From contig NZ_LVJH01000058.1 of NCBI RefSeq assembly GCF_001637205.1, forward strand, positions 124,001 to 188,000: a DNA stretch of 64,000 bases, written 5' to 3'. This document shows, piece after piece, positions 16,233 through 25,119 of the stretch. The notes beneath the pieces are model-generated. The model searched no databases. It was not told the origin of the DNA and saw only the letters and a program-made list of their open reading frames with translations. The position numbers and the translations under genes were made by a program. This DNA comes from Paenibacillus glacialis (lineage in GTDB: Bacteria > Bacillota > Bacilli > Paenibacillales > Paenibacillaceae). Numbering within the stretch: position 1 is the stretch's first letter; each line of letters starts with the position of its first letter.

Positions 16233-17729
16233 ATGAAAAAGTGGCATGTTTTCCTTAGCTTTATCGTAGGTCTTACTTTACTAGCGAGCATACCTATCTC
16301 TGCATCCGCAGCCGATAAACCCTCTAACATTCAATCCTTCGAACCTACCTCACTAGTTAAAAGCGATGGAACCTATTGGGTATGGGGTGGTAATCAATCC
16401 GTTCCCACGCAATTTCACGGAATGACAGATGTAAAGACTGTATTTAGCAATAATTTCGTTATGAAGAAAGATGGCTCTATCTGGTATTTGGAAAGAAATC
16501 AATCGTTATCAAGCACTCAAATTCATGAGGTCAAGGGCTTAAGTAACATTAGTGCATTTCATCCCTTGGGAAATGAGTTATTCGCCATTGATACCGATGG
16601 AAAAGTCTACACTGCAGTCCATACAGATGGCACACTGGACCTTACTCAATTTGTTCAGCTTTCTGGAATAGACAATGTGACGAATATAAGTGGTTATTAC
16701 GAATTCATCCAGCGAGAAGGGGAATTACGTTCAGTATTTCTGAAGAATGATGGTACAGTCTGGAAAGATAAAAATGCATTACAATCTTTTGAACGCATCC
16801 CATCTCTCAATGATATTACTGCAATTGACAACAACTTCGCACTGAAGAAGGATGGAACCGTATGGAAATGGCCATGGACAAGACAATTTAGCGAGGATGC
16901 AATTCCTCTCGATACAACTCCGACCGTAATAAGTGAATTACGTAACATTAAGAAAATAAAATCCAATGGTAACTCTAATATTGCTATTGATGATCAATCC
17001 CGCCTGTGGTTCTGGGGAGTAACGATAACTGGATCCTCCGACGGGACAACGTATCATGAAGGGAAAGTTCCAGTATTATTGAACAATATCAAAGACGTGA
17101 GGGATGCTTATATCGTGGAGCGATCTTTGGTCGTCCTGACCGAATCAGGGAATGTCTATGAAACGTCCATTGAGGGTACATCATTACCTGGGAATGCGAA
17201 CTTCACGTTACTTACGTCTGATGTAAATCTAATCAAGCAAGGCTACCGCTCTATCATCATGCAAAAAAATGACGGCTCACTTTGGGGTTGGGGTGTCAAT
17301 AAGGACGCACAACTAGGTTACGGAGACTACGAGTTTATGCATAGCACTCCAGTTCCGGTACAAAAACCTATTTCAGTTCATTTAAATGGAGAATCTGTGG
17401 CTTTAAATAATGGTGTTATGATTCGGAATTCGCAAGCCTTCATTCCGCTTCGTTCCGTATTTGAAAAACTAGGGGCTGCGATTACCTTTGAGGAAATGAG
17501 TAAAGTCGTAACCATTAAACGCTCTAATGTAGGGATGCCTCCGCTTACGATAAGTATTAATTACAAATCAGGCGAAGTAACTGTCAATAATAAAGCAATT
17601 CAACTTCAAAATACTCCTTTCGGTGTAAACGGTACTTCCTACCTCCCGCTTCGTTTCATTAGTGAAACGCTCGGTGCAAAGGTCGATTGGGTACAACTAG
17701 AAGACAAAATCTCAATTACAATGAAATAG
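16233..17729 (+). CDS. Secreted RCC1-repeat-like protein with stalk domain
   Basis: 498 aa. The signal peptide ends near ISASAAD. Residues about 35-375 carry RCC1-like blades with the repeating pattern K-x-D-G-T/S-x-W (VKSDGTYWVWGG, VMKKDGSIWYL, FLKNDGTVWKD, ALKKDGTVWKWPW, NDGSLWGWGVNKDAQLGYGD), probably a beta-propeller. Residues about 385-498 are a copper-amine-oxidase-N-like stalk domain (AFIPLRSVFEKLGA, SYLPLRFISETLGAKVDW), the same module as in the deacetylase at 12132. Likely extracellular, function unknown. GAGGAG precedes the ATG. Confidence 0.8.
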   Translation: MKKWHVFLSFIVGLTLLASIPISASAADKPSNIQSFEPTSLVKSDGTYWVWGGNQSVPTQFHGMTDVKTVFSNNFVMKKDGSIWYLERNQSLSSTQIHEVKGLSNISAFHPLGNELFAIDTDGKVYTAVHTDGTLDLTQFVQLSGIDNVTNISGYYEFIQREGELRSVFLKNDGTVWKDKNALQSFERIPSLNDITAIDNNFALKKDGTVWKWPWTRQFSEDAIPLDTTPTVISELRNIKKIKSNGNSNIAIDDQSRLWFWGVTITGSSDGTTYHEGKVPVLLNNIKDVRDAYIVERSLVVLTESGNVYETSIEGTSLPGNANFTLLTSDVNLIKQGYRSIIMQKNDGSLWGWGVNKDAQLGYGDYEFMHSTPVPVQKPISVHLNGESVALNNGVMIRNSQAFIPLRSVFEKLGAAITFEEMSKVVTIKRSNVGMPPLTISINYKSGEVTVNNKAIQLQNTPFGVNGTSYLPLRFISETLGAKVDWVQLEDKISITMK

Positions 17730-17759
17730 ACATATTCAATCCATGCACTACCCGAAACA

Positions 17760-17794
17760 GCAAGCACTCCCAGCGTCATGTAGGGAGTGCTTGC
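17760..17794 (+). terminator. Terminator after the RCC1-like gene
   Basis: GCAAGCACTCCC (17760-17771) pairs perfectly with GGGAGTGCTTGC (17783-17794), with CGTTTGTTA after it. It lies between convergent genes and may act in both directions. Confidence 0.75.
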
Positions 17795-17834
17795 CGTTTG
17801 TTATTCATATGGAAAACCTATGGGCCGCTTTCAT

Positions 17835-18527
17835 TTAAGATACAAGAAATGAGTTTATGAGTTCTTCTTCATGAATTATAGTTGGTATAGAGCAATGATT
17901 CGTCATACTACACACTGAAAGCATATAATCTGAATTCACTTGACGTGTGTGAAAGAAATATGGAATATCATTCTCCTCTTTATCCATTGTAACTTCATTC
18001 CTATCATTAATATCCATTGAGAAAGAATCCAAAGGAATATATAACCCCTTACCTACCGCCTTAATATAACTTTCCTTTAGCGTCCACAGTTTATAGAAAT
18101 AATTCCGTTGCTCTGAGACGTCGCTCTTTATTAAATCCTCATATTCTCTTGGTGTAAAAAACCGTTTTGCAATGTCCAAATTACTATTTACCATGTGTTC
18201 TATGTCTATCCCAACGCTATGATGATCTATCGCGCATGCAACCCATTCACCTGAATGGGTTAGATTAAACTCAAAATTAGTATGAGATTGTAAATAGGGT
18301 TTGTGGTATGTATTTTCACCAAATTTAATATCACGATTAGCAATATCTAGTTGATCGATGATGAGTGATCTTATTAATAATTCGGCAATGACCGACCTAT
18401 GAACATCGTCAAACATTCTAAACTTAGCTACTTTGTTCTGTCTATCTATCGATAAATAGGGTAGCATTCTATTGATTAAGGAAGGATCTATTGCTGTATT
18501 AATATTCACGATATATATTCCTACCAC
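17835..18527 (-). CDS. 4'-phosphopantetheinyl transferase, Sfp type
   Basis: 230 aa, the usual Sfp length. The signature motifs are present: GIDIEHM (Mg-binding Asp and Glu) and FYKLWTLKESYIKAVGKGL (W-x-x-K-E-S-x-x-K), plus NLTHSGEWVACAI. The enzyme transfers phosphopantetheine from CoA to carrier domains of non-ribosomal peptide or polyketide synthases; no such synthase lies in this window. A TTG start at 18548 overlaps the purine-rich GGTGGAGGTGG, which suits the GTG at 18527 as the true start. Just upstream the same strand carries the decayed end of a histidine kinase. Confidence 0.9.
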   Translation of the reverse strand: MVGIYIVNINTAIDPSLINRMLPYLSIDRQNKVAKFRMFDDVHRSVIAELLIRSLIIDQLDIANRDIKFGENTYHKPYLQSHTNFEFNLTHSGEWVACAIDHHSVGIDIEHMVNSNLDIAKRFFTPREYEDLIKSDVSEQRNYFYKLWTLKESYIKAVGKGLYIPLDSFSMDINDRNEVTMDKEENDIPYFFHTRQVNSDYMLSVCSMTNHCSIPTIIHEEELINSFLVS

Positions 18528-18545
18528 TGTGCAATCCACCTCCAC

Positions 18546-18671
18546 CAAAAATTCTAAACTTCCTCCATCACCGTATTTAATAGCATTGTCGATGATCTTC
18601 TATACAACTTCTACAAGCCTCTCTATATTCCCTTCTAGCAGCTTGCGTCGAAAATCCCCAATCTCACTGAC
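18546..18671 (-). pseudogene. Histidine kinase ATPase-domain remnant
   Basis: Read on the minus strand this stretch encodes IGDFRRKLLEGNIERLVEVV, a TAG, then KIIDNAIKYGDGGSLEFL. IIDNAIKYGDG is the N-box of the HATPase_c domain of sensor histidine kinases, and the preceding residues fit the helix before it. Stops lie upstream in the frame and inside it (TAG where an aromatic or polar residue is expected). Both the DHp domain and the G-boxes are missing. The remnant runs directly into the phosphopantetheinyl transferase gene. Confidence 0.6.
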
Positions 18672-18796
18672 CAATCATCCTTAATTCGAAAAGGAATCAA
18701 TTTCTCCGTTTACATAAACGCCTAATTATTCACAACCATTATTCCGATAACAACAGAAGCAAGTATAAACTTATTGAATATATGGGAGTGTGAAAA

Positions 18797-19333
18797 ATGC
18801 GTTTAGAAAGAAAGCTAGTCCAATTTATCGTAGGAAAGTCTTTACTGCCTGCTAAAAGAAACAAGACGGGTGAAATCGTTCTCCAGAAAAGCCGTGTTAT
18901 CGTAGGGGTTGTATTTATAGGGTTCCTTCTCGTTTTAAGTGTCCTGCTTATCGAAATTGCAAGTGGATATTATAGTTCTGAAATTGGCAATTCTTTTATT
19001 TATCTCATGGTGTTCGGAATATTATTTTTGGGATATTTCACATTATCTTTCGCCTTTAACAAAACATTTGTAAGCGCAACTGAGATTCGCGTTCATTCTT
19101 TATTTGGGAAACAAAGCATGGATTTCTCTGAAGTAAAAGACGTAACCTTTTCCCGTTTCTATGGCGGAAGGTTTATTGTGAGCGGATCTAACCGTCGTAT
19201 TACGGTTCCCGCTGAAAACGTAGGAACTGCTGAATTCATCGCCTTATTGACCGACAAAATAGGTGCAAATAATTGTGCACAGGCGTTAAATTATATAGAG
19301 AAACGGAAAGAAGATATCCGAAAATTAGGTTGA
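18797..19333 (+). CDS. Two-helix membrane protein with PH-like domain
   Basis: 178 aa. A basic N-terminus is followed by two membrane helices (VIVGVVFIGFLLVLSVLLIE, residues about 38-57; FIYLMVFGILFLGYFTLSFA, about 72-92). The cytoplasmic C-terminal half is beta-rich (EIRVHSLFGKQSMDFSEVKD, RRITVPAEN) and looks like a bacterial PH domain of the kind found in many small uncharacterised membrane proteins. GGGAGTG precedes the ATG. Function unknown. Confidence 0.7.
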   Translation: MRLERKLVQFIVGKSLLPAKRNKTGEIVLQKSRVIVGVVFIGFLLVLSVLLIEIASGYYSSEIGNSFIYLMVFGILFLGYFTLSFAFNKTFVSATEIRVHSLFGKQSMDFSEVKDVTFSRFYGGRFIVSGSNRRITVPAENVGTAEFIALLTDKIGANNCAQALNYIEKRKEDIRKLG

Positions 19334-19348
19334 ATCGTCATAAAAAGC

Positions 19349-19374
19349 AGCTAACATCACAAAAGATGTTAGCT
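19349..19374. terminator. Bidirectional terminator between convergent genes
   Basis: AGCTAACATC (19349-19358) and GATGTTAGCT (19365-19374) form a perfect stem. T-rich sequence follows on the minus strand (GCTTTTTAT) and a weaker one (ACTTTAACTT) on the plus strand. Confidence 0.8.
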
Positions 19375-19402
19375 ACTTTAACTTATTAGATCATTGAACT
19401 CA

Positions 19403-20101
19403 TTATTTTTCTGAATCCAACTGCTCGTGAAGCATTTTCAACTCTTCTTGCGTTAGATCTCTCCATTGCCCTTGCTCTATACCCTCAAGGGATATATTCA
19501 TAATTCGAATACGTTCAAGTCTTAAGACTCTATATCCGAGAGCTTTGCACATTCTGCGTATTTGAAGATTGAGACCTTGGGTCAGAATAATTCGAAACTC
19601 ACACTCATTCATCTGAAAAACTTTACAGGGTTTGGTTGTCACATTAAGAATATCCACCCCATTGGACATCTCTTCAATGAATTGGTCCGTAACTGGTTTA
19701 TCTACGTTCACCACATATTCTTTCTCATGACCATGCTCTGAACGCATCATTTTATTAACAATATCACCATCGTTCGTAAGTAAGATTAACCCTTCCGAAG
19801 CTTTATCCAATCTCCCAATAGCGAATATCCGAGAAGGATGGTTAACGAACTCAATAATATTCCCTTTAACTTGTGGGGCTGCTGTGCAAGTAATTCCTAT
19901 TGGCTTATTTAATGCAATATACACAGGTTCTTCTCTATTTGGTATGGGTTGACCATCGATTAGCACTGTATCCCCATCAACGACATCATCTCCTGGCTCA
20001 CAAATGACATCATTGATTGTAATCCTCCCGGATGCTATTAATCTATCCGTTGCCCGCCTTGAACAATAACCCGTCTCGCTAATGTATTTATTGATTCTCA
20101 C
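19403..20101 (-). CDS. rluF: 23S rRNA pseudouridine synthase, RluF type
   Basis: 232 aa. An S4 RNA-binding domain occupies residues 1-50 (MRINKYISETGYCSRRATDR). It is followed by the RsuA/RluB/E/F catalytic domain with the catalytic Asp in GRLDKASEGLILLTNDG and the conserved LTQGLNLQIRRMCKALGYRV. The RRMCKALGY motif and short length fit RluF, which in E. coli modifies U2604 of 23S rRNA. The start is GTG overlapping the TGA of the ASCH gene (GTGA), so the pair is likely translationally coupled. Confidence 0.88.
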   Translation of the reverse strand: MRINKYISETGYCSRRATDRLIASGRITINDVICEPGDDVVDGDTVLIDGQPIPNREEPVYIALNKPIGITCTAAPQVKGNIIEFVNHPSRIFAIGRLDKASEGLILLTNDGDIVNKMMRSEHGHEKEYVVNVDKPVTDQFIEEMSNGVDILNVTTKPCKVFQMNECEFRIILTQGLNLQIRRMCKALGYRVLRLERIRIMNISLEGIEQGQWRDLTQEELKMLHEQLDSEK

Positions 20102-20565
20102 GGTTGATCAGACCGATACACAATTTGAAATCGTTGACAAACAACAGGCATTTTCGAATTAAAACTATGATTCATTTGTTGAAGTTCTTCCGTGAAAAAT
20201 GCTTCATGAACATCACGCCAGTATGCCAATGAACGATCCCCCTCACCTTCGAGAAAAGCATGTTCCGCACTCACTTCATCATAAGGAACAACTTCTACAA
20301 ATGTAGTAACTACAATGGACTTCGCGATGTCTTCACCATCAAGGATAATATTATATTGCCCTACAAATGGAAGAGGCTCATTCTCTATTTCATACAAAGA
20401 ATAATTTGATGATGTCGCTGTTTTTGTGCCTGATAATACTAACTCCGATAGTTCATCAGCTAATTCTTTCGTGTATCCAAATCTCCATGCGTCATAATGG
20501 TTAGGCGCATTAGGGTTGAGTGTCAAATATCGTTCCCACAACTGTTGCGCAGAGTTGTTATTCAT
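20098..20565 (-). CDS. ASCH domain-containing protein
   Basis: 155 aa. The pattern LSELVLSGTKTATSSNYSLY, then LPFVGQYNIILDGEDIAKSI and VVTTFVEVVPYDEVSAEHAF, with the terminal CQRFQIVYR, is the ASCH fold, a PUA-related RNA-binding beta-barrel; some members hydrolyse modified nucleosides. GAGGT precedes the ATG. It forms a two-gene unit with rluF, which is consistent with an RNA-related job, though the substrate is unknown. Confidence 0.85.
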   Translation of the reverse strand: MNNNSAQQLWERYLTLNPNAPNHYDAWRFGYTKELADELSELVLSGTKTATSSNYSLYEIENEPLPFVGQYNIILDGEDIAKSIVVTTFVEVVPYDEVSAEHAFLEGEGDRSLAYWRDVHEAFFTEELQQMNHSFNSKMPVVCQRFQIVYRSDQP

Positions 20566-20668
20566 TCGATTACCTCAATCTATTATTTTATTTAATCTTG
20601 TCATCTATATATATTGAGCCCTTTCCCACCTACAGGACATAACTTGATCTGTTCTCCAAAGCCTGCAA

Positions 20669-21679
20669 TCAATGGTCTTCCACATTGAATGATCGCTTTA
20701 GTCTCCTCTTACTGTCCATTTCCCGATAGTATTCCCCTAGCCCCGAAGTCACTTCAACCATCTTCTTCAGTAGCACATCAGGCTCAATAATGGTAATCGA
20801 CTTACCATAAGGGAGTAGAAAATATGGCACGTACGTCAGGAGGGATTCTATGCCTAATTTGAATTCTGCAACTGTTGGGGAACGCTCTACGAGCGCATGT
20901 CCAAATAACCAATGTTGGCATAAATCGTTAAGTGCTCGCTCATATCCCTGAATCTTTACAGTTATAACTGATTCTGCTTTGAGCGAATTGGGAAGCAGGT
21001 TATTCATCAGAAAGTCGCGGGCCGAGAAATCCTCAGGTCTCTGAAAGTAATGCTCGGACAGTTCTAATGATTGGATACGATCAACGCGAAAGCTACGCGG
21101 TTCTTGCCGTTTATGACAGTACCCAACGACGTACCAATGACCTTTCCAAAATATGATTCCATAAGGATCGATACTCCGTATGTGGGATATCTTTTCTTTC
21201 CCACTCATGTATTGCATTTCCAATGTACGGCTATGGGCAACAGATACCTCTAATTGTTGAAGAATCGATTGTTGGAACACATCGATTGGAGGATGAATGA
21301 CGGATAATCCATCTGAGTGTCGTTCCATGTGCTCCAATTGTTCATCATTTGTATAGAACTTTAATTTATCAATTGCACGGTTCAACGTTTCTACAAACGG
21401 ATAACCCGCCTCTTTCGCAAAAGTAGAAGCGTGAATGAGCGCTTTTTGCTCGTCCATATCAAACATTAAAGGCGCTTCTGAAAAGTTCTCTAATATCCGG
21501 TATCCACCATAATGTCCCGAGTCAGCGATAATGGGTACCCCACTTGCACAAAGAGAATCAATGCATCGGTATACTGTTCGAATATGAACCTCTAATTCAT
21601 CCGCAAGCTGTTGAGCAGTTCTTTGCTTACCTGACTTCAACAACCATAAAATAGATAGCATATTATCCGCTTTCGACAT
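20669..21679 (-). CDS. WYL-domain transcriptional regulator (YafY-like)
   Basis: 336 aa. Residues about 5-60 are a DeoR/HTH_11-type winged helix (MLSILWLLKSGKQRTAQQLA, then RTVYRCIDSL). A WYL domain follows near residues 130-225 (IDPYGIIFWKGHWYVVGYCH, then SFRVDRIQSLEL) and a C-terminal WCX-like extension to the end. Such proteins sense nucleic acid or small ligands and often control DNA-damage or defence genes. AGGAAGGAGT lies upstream of the ATG at 21679; the longer version from 21706 contains that site. The DinB gene lies 78 bp upstream on the same strand and may share transcription. Confidence 0.88.
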   Translation of the reverse strand: MSKADNMLSILWLLKSGKQRTAQQLADELEVHIRTVYRCIDSLCASGVPIIADSGHYGGYRILENFSEAPLMFDMDEQKALIHASTFAKEAGYPFVETLNRAIDKLKFYTNDEQLEHMERHSDGLSVIHPPIDVFQQSILQQLEVSVAHSRTLEMQYMSGKEKISHIRSIDPYGIIFWKGHWYVVGYCHKRQEPRSFRVDRIQSLELSEHYFQRPEDFSARDFLMNNLLPNSLKAESVITVKIQGYERALNDLCQHWLFGHALVERSPTVAEFKLGIESLLTYVPYFLLPYGKSITIIEPDVLLKKMVEVTSGLGEYYREMDSKRRLKRSFNVEDH

Positions 21680-21757
21680 CGTATTTACTGACTCCTTCCT
21701 GCACATTAGTTCGAATTATACCCATTGTATGGATCTGACTCGATATATGCAATCTTT

Positions 21758-22255
21758 CTATTGAAGGGGGTCCATTCCTCTCTCAATCCAATCCTCTCGT
21801 GTTGGACCGTATACATCGGGTACACGTAACCCAGCCTGCCGCATAAGAACTGTCATCTGTCCTCGATGATGTGCTTGATGTGTAATCACGAAACGGAGTG
21901 ACGCACCGTTCGTCCATTCCTCTCCACCCATATCCATCGTCTTTGTAAGTCTCGCATCCGTCCACTGTGTCTTTACGGCCTGGAGCATGCCCCCACTGAT
22001 ACGACTATACTCATCGACTATGGACTTCGCCGTAAGAGGTGTATTTTCACTTTTCGTGGGAGATTCAAAAGACAATCCCATGGCAGTCATATAGTTTACC
22101 GACTCCACAAGGTGCCAGGCAATCTCTCCTAATGTTCGGTAGTCAGAAGCAATCACCTGCAATAGCGATTCATCCGTTAATACCTTAAGCACACGTTCAG
22201 TGATTTCTGCCTCCCTAATCCACTCTGCAACAAAATCTTCTATTATTACAAACAT
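21758..22255 (-). CDS. DinB-family protein
   Basis: 165 aa four-helix protein. The metal-binding His residues of the family are visible: one in the second helix (LGEIAWHLVESVNYMTAMG) and two in HQAHHRGQMTVLMRQAGL. DinB/YfiT proteins are metal-dependent, often thiol-related transferases or hydrolases of unclear substrate. The ATG at 22255 is chosen because GGAGGAG lies six bases before it; the GTG at 22273 would lie ahead of that site. Confidence 0.85.
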   Translation of the reverse strand: MFVIIEDFVAEWIREAEITERVLKVLTDESLLQVIASDYRTLGEIAWHLVESVNYMTAMGLSFESPTKSENTPLTAKSIVDEYSRISGGMLQAVKTQWTDARLTKTMDMGGEEWTNGASLRFVITHQAHHRGQMTVLMRQAGLRVPDVYGPTREDWIERGMDPLQ

Positions 22256-22380
22256 ACACTTCTCCTCCAGCACTTCAATATAGTGAACATATATCTACTA
22301 TAATGGACCTTCACTGACATCTATGGTCAGTGAAGATATAAACTACAGCACTGGTTAACTATTCAAAATACCGAGCACTA

Positions 22381-22416
22381 AATAACCCGCTCTGGTATAC
22401 ACCAGAACGGGTTATT
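22381..22416 (-). terminator. Terminator after htpG
   Basis: AATAACCCG-c-TCTGGT, loop ATAC, ACCAGA-a-CGGGTTATT. The stem is near-perfect and lies 37 bp after the htpG stop on the minus strand. The U tract is weak (TTATTT at the stem base). Confidence 0.65.
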
Positions 22417-22452
22417 TTCGATCCTCAACGATTACTATTGAGAATCACTGAA

Positions 22453-24333
22453 TTATTTCATTATTTTACAGATATCATTTGTGAATTGTACAGGGTCAAT
22501 AACCTGCAATCCTTCGATCAACAACGCTTGGTTGTATAGAAGGTTCGTATACAAACTTAGTTTATCTTTATCATTAGCATAGGCATCTCTTAATGATTGA
22601 AACACTTCATGATTGACGTTGATTTCCAATACCTTATCAGCTTTGGCATCTTGACCGTTAGCCATTCCCATTAATATTTTTTCCATTTCAATGGTTAGCT
22701 CGCCTTCAGAAGACAGACATACCGGATGGGATTTAAGTCTCTTCGACGCTTTCACGTTAGTCACTTTATCCGTTAGGACGCCCTTCATCGCTTCAAAGAG
22801 TTCCTTATTATCGTTCTCTTCTGCTTCCGTAGGCTTGTCATTCTCATCAGCCTCAATACCCAAATCACCGCTTGATACAGATCTGAATTCTTTCTCTTTA
22901 TAACTCATGATCATCTTGATCGCGAATTCATCGATATCATCTGTGAAGTACAGAATTTCATAGCCCTTATCTGTTACAATCTCTGTTTGTGGCAGTCTAT
23001 CAATTCTTTCCATGGAATCACCAGATGCATAATAGATGTACTTCTGATCTTCAGGCATTCTAGCTACGTATTCATCCAAGGTAACCAATTTTTTCTCTTT
23101 GGAAGAGTGGAACATCAATAAGTCTTGTAGCAAATCCTTATTCATACCGTACTCATTGTATACTCCGAATTTCAACTGTCTACCGAAGGAATTAAAGAAT
23201 TGTTCATATTTCTCGCGCTCATCCTTCAAGAGGCTTTGCAATTGGCTCTTAATCTTATTCTTAATATTCTTCGCAATTAACGTTAATTGACGATCATGTT
23301 GAAGCATTTCGCGTGAAATGTTCAGAGATAAATCTTCTGAATCCACCATTCCTTTAACAAAGCTGAAAAAGTCAGGTAGTAAGTCGGAACACTTGTCCAT
23401 AATCAACACACCATTGGAATACAGTTCTAAGCCTTTTTCATACTCTTTGGTGTAATAGTCAAAAGGTGTATTCTCCGGAATGAATAGAATAGCATTATAA
23501 ACTACAGCACCATCAGCACTAATATGAATATGTTTGATAGGCTTATCGAATCCGTAACGTTTCTCAGCGTAAAAGTTGTCATAATCTTCGACTGTAAGCT
23601 CATTCTTATTTTTACGCCAGATCGGAACCATGCTATTGATTGTTTCTTCTTCAATAACTTCCTCTAATTCATCCTCGCTGCCTTCTATAGGACGTTGTCC
23701 TTTAGCATCCATCTTAATCGGGAATTTAATGAAATCCGAGTATTTCTTAATGATTGATTTCAAGCGGTATTCTTCAAGATACTCGTCATATTGATCATCT
23801 TCGGTATTTTCTTTGATTGTCAAAATAATCTCAGTTCCTACAGTATCTTTCTCACATGGCACAATGGTGTAACCATCCGCGCCTTCAGACTCCCATTTGA
23901 AAGCCTCATCACTCCCTAATGCTTTACTGATTACAGTAACCACGTCAGCTACCATAAAGGCTGAATAGAATCCAACACCAAATTGACCAATGATATTGTG
24001 GCCGTCTTTCGCTTCATTATCTTTCTTGAATGCTAATGAACCACTCTTCGCGATCACACCCAGGTTGTTCTCAAGCTCTTCTTGCGTCATCCCCATACCG
24101 GTATCAGAGATCGTAAGCGTTCTATTGGCCTTATCCGCTGTCACCTTAATGAAGTAATCTTCCTTGTTAAATACGATTTCCTCATCAACTAATGCTTTAT
24201 AGTACATTTTATCGATCGCATCACTGGCATTAGAAATAAGTTCTCTCAGAAAGATTTCTCTTTGCGTGTAGATGGAGTTAATCATCATTTCTAGTAATCT
24301 TTTCGATTCTGCTTTAAATTCTTGCTTAGCCAT
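22453..24333 (-). CDS. htpG: Chaperone HtpG (Hsp90)
   Basis: 626 aa, the usual Bacillus HtpG length. The GHKL ATPase motifs are present (IFLRELISNASDAIDK, then ISDTGMGMTQEELENNLGVI and GQFGVGFYSAFMVAD), with the middle-domain LNISREMLQ. It folds or stabilises client proteins under stress as an ATP-driven dimer. The ATG at 24333 is chosen (GGGGAA upstream, MAKQEFKAES matches the family start). Its promoter carries a CIRCE element, so HrcA control is expected, unlike B. subtilis htpG, which is not in the HrcA regulon. Confidence 0.97.
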   Translation of the reverse strand: MAKQEFKAESKRLLEMMINSIYTQREIFLRELISNASDAIDKMYYKALVDEEIVFNKEDYFIKVTADKANRTLTISDTGMGMTQEELENNLGVIAKSGSLAFKKDNEAKDGHNIIGQFGVGFYSAFMVADVVTVISKALGSDEAFKWESEGADGYTIVPCEKDTVGTEIILTIKENTEDDQYDEYLEEYRLKSIIKKYSDFIKFPIKMDAKGQRPIEGSEDELEEVIEEETINSMVPIWRKNKNELTVEDYDNFYAEKRYGFDKPIKHIHISADGAVVYNAILFIPENTPFDYYTKEYEKGLELYSNGVLIMDKCSDLLPDFFSFVKGMVDSEDLSLNISREMLQHDRQLTLIAKNIKNKIKSQLQSLLKDEREKYEQFFNSFGRQLKFGVYNEYGMNKDLLQDLLMFHSSKEKKLVTLDEYVARMPEDQKYIYYASGDSMERIDRLPQTEIVTDKGYEILYFTDDIDEFAIKMIMSYKEKEFRSVSSGDLGIEADENDKPTEAEENDNKELFEAMKGVLTDKVTNVKASKRLKSHPVCLSSEGELTIEMEKILMGMANGQDAKADKVLEINVNHEVFQSLRDAYANDKDKLSLYTNLLYNQALLIEGLQVIDPVQFTNDICKIMK

Positions 24334-24429
24334 GAATAATAGTTCCCCTTTCAATATGAACAAATAGAGTTGTCTTCTAGTTAAAAATACATGCTGTAAG
24401 TTTTTACTTGAAATCGCTTATTCAAACAA

Positions 24430-24456
24430 TTAGCACTTCGATGTGTAGAGTGCTAA
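24430..24456 (-). promoter_or_regulatory. CIRCE element (HrcA operator) of htpG
   Basis: TTAGCACTT (24430-24438), nine bases, GAGTGCTAA (24448-24456), against the consensus TTAGCACTC-N9-GAGTGCTAA: one mismatch. It overlaps the expected transcription start of htpG, the normal place for HrcA repression. Confidence 0.88.
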
Positions 24457-24461
24457 TTCTT

Positions 24462-24490
24462 ATTTTTACACATAGTGATTATTGTTGCAA
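24462..24490 (-). promoter_or_regulatory. Putative sigma-A promoter of htpG
   Basis: Minus strand: TTGCAA (24485-24490), 16-17 bp spacer, TAAAAAT (about 24462-24468). The CIRCE element begins six bases downstream. The -10 is imperfect. Confidence 0.5.
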
Positions 24491-24536
24491 GATCTGAATA
24501 TGGAACAATGTTCAAATATATATATTTTCTATAACA

Positions 24537-24585
24537 AATCCCCTTCAAGTTAGCAGTAAGTATAACGGCTAACTTGAAGGGGATT
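24537..24585 (-). terminator. Terminator after the HEAT-repeat gene
   Basis: An 18-bp perfect stem: AATCCCCTTCAAGTTAGC (24537-24554) with its complement at 24568-24585. It lies 27 bp after the stop at 24612 and insulates htpG from that gene. T-rich on both sides. Confidence 0.8.
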
Positions 24586-24611
24586 ATTTTTCTAATCTAT
24601 AGATCTATTCT

Positions 24612-25082
24612 TTATTTCTTTGGTGTAGATGCCCAGATGCCTTCAAGCCACTTATCAAAGTCAGCGCCCTTATCACCTTCGTACGTATTGTACACATCAA
24701 CTCGCATTTTTTTCAACTTCTCTTTGAATTCTTCAAATGTATGACCTACAGGTAAACTCTTCTTAACTCTTAGAAGAATTTTATTTACACCTTTAAACAA
24801 TTCGCCCGCTTTTCTTTGCGGTAACTCAACGTCTTCGCCACATTCTTTTAGCGCATGGAAAGCAGCCTCTTGCACTTTATAGACAGAATCGTTAGCCATG
24901 ATGCGTGTTAAGATACCAATTGCTTGTTTATCGTTCAATTTCCCTAACTCTTCAACAGCACGTACACGTTCTTCCCAATTCGCTGCACCATTCGCTGCCT
25001 TTTTCAATTCATCAACCGTTGGAGCTAACTCTACAAATTCTTCATTCATTACTTCTTCAATAACTATTTCTTCATTATTCAA
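24612..25082 (-). CDS. HEAT-repeat domain protein
   Basis: 156 aa acidic-then-basic protein. Residues about 25-85 hold two HEAT/PBS-lyase-like repeats (WEERVRAVEELGKLNDKQAI, then VYKVQEAAFHALKECGED). The C-terminal part is helical and basic (KGVNKILLRVKKSLPVGHTF). HEAT repeats mediate protein-protein contacts. The start is uncertain: TTG at 25091 is only one base from GGGG, while the in-frame TTG at 25082 has a ten-base spacing, so the latter is preferred. No partner can be named from the context. Confidence 0.7.
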   Translation of the reverse strand: MNNEEIVIEEVMNEEFVELAPTVDELKKAANGAANWEERVRAVEELGKLNDKQAIGILTRIMANDSVYKVQEAAFHALKECGEDVELPQRKAGELFKGVNKILLRVKKSLPVGHTFEEFKEKLKKMRVDVYNTYEGDKGADFDKWLEGIWASTPKK

Positions 25083-25119
25083 ATGATCCAATCCCCTTCT
25101 ATATTAAATCTATATCATA

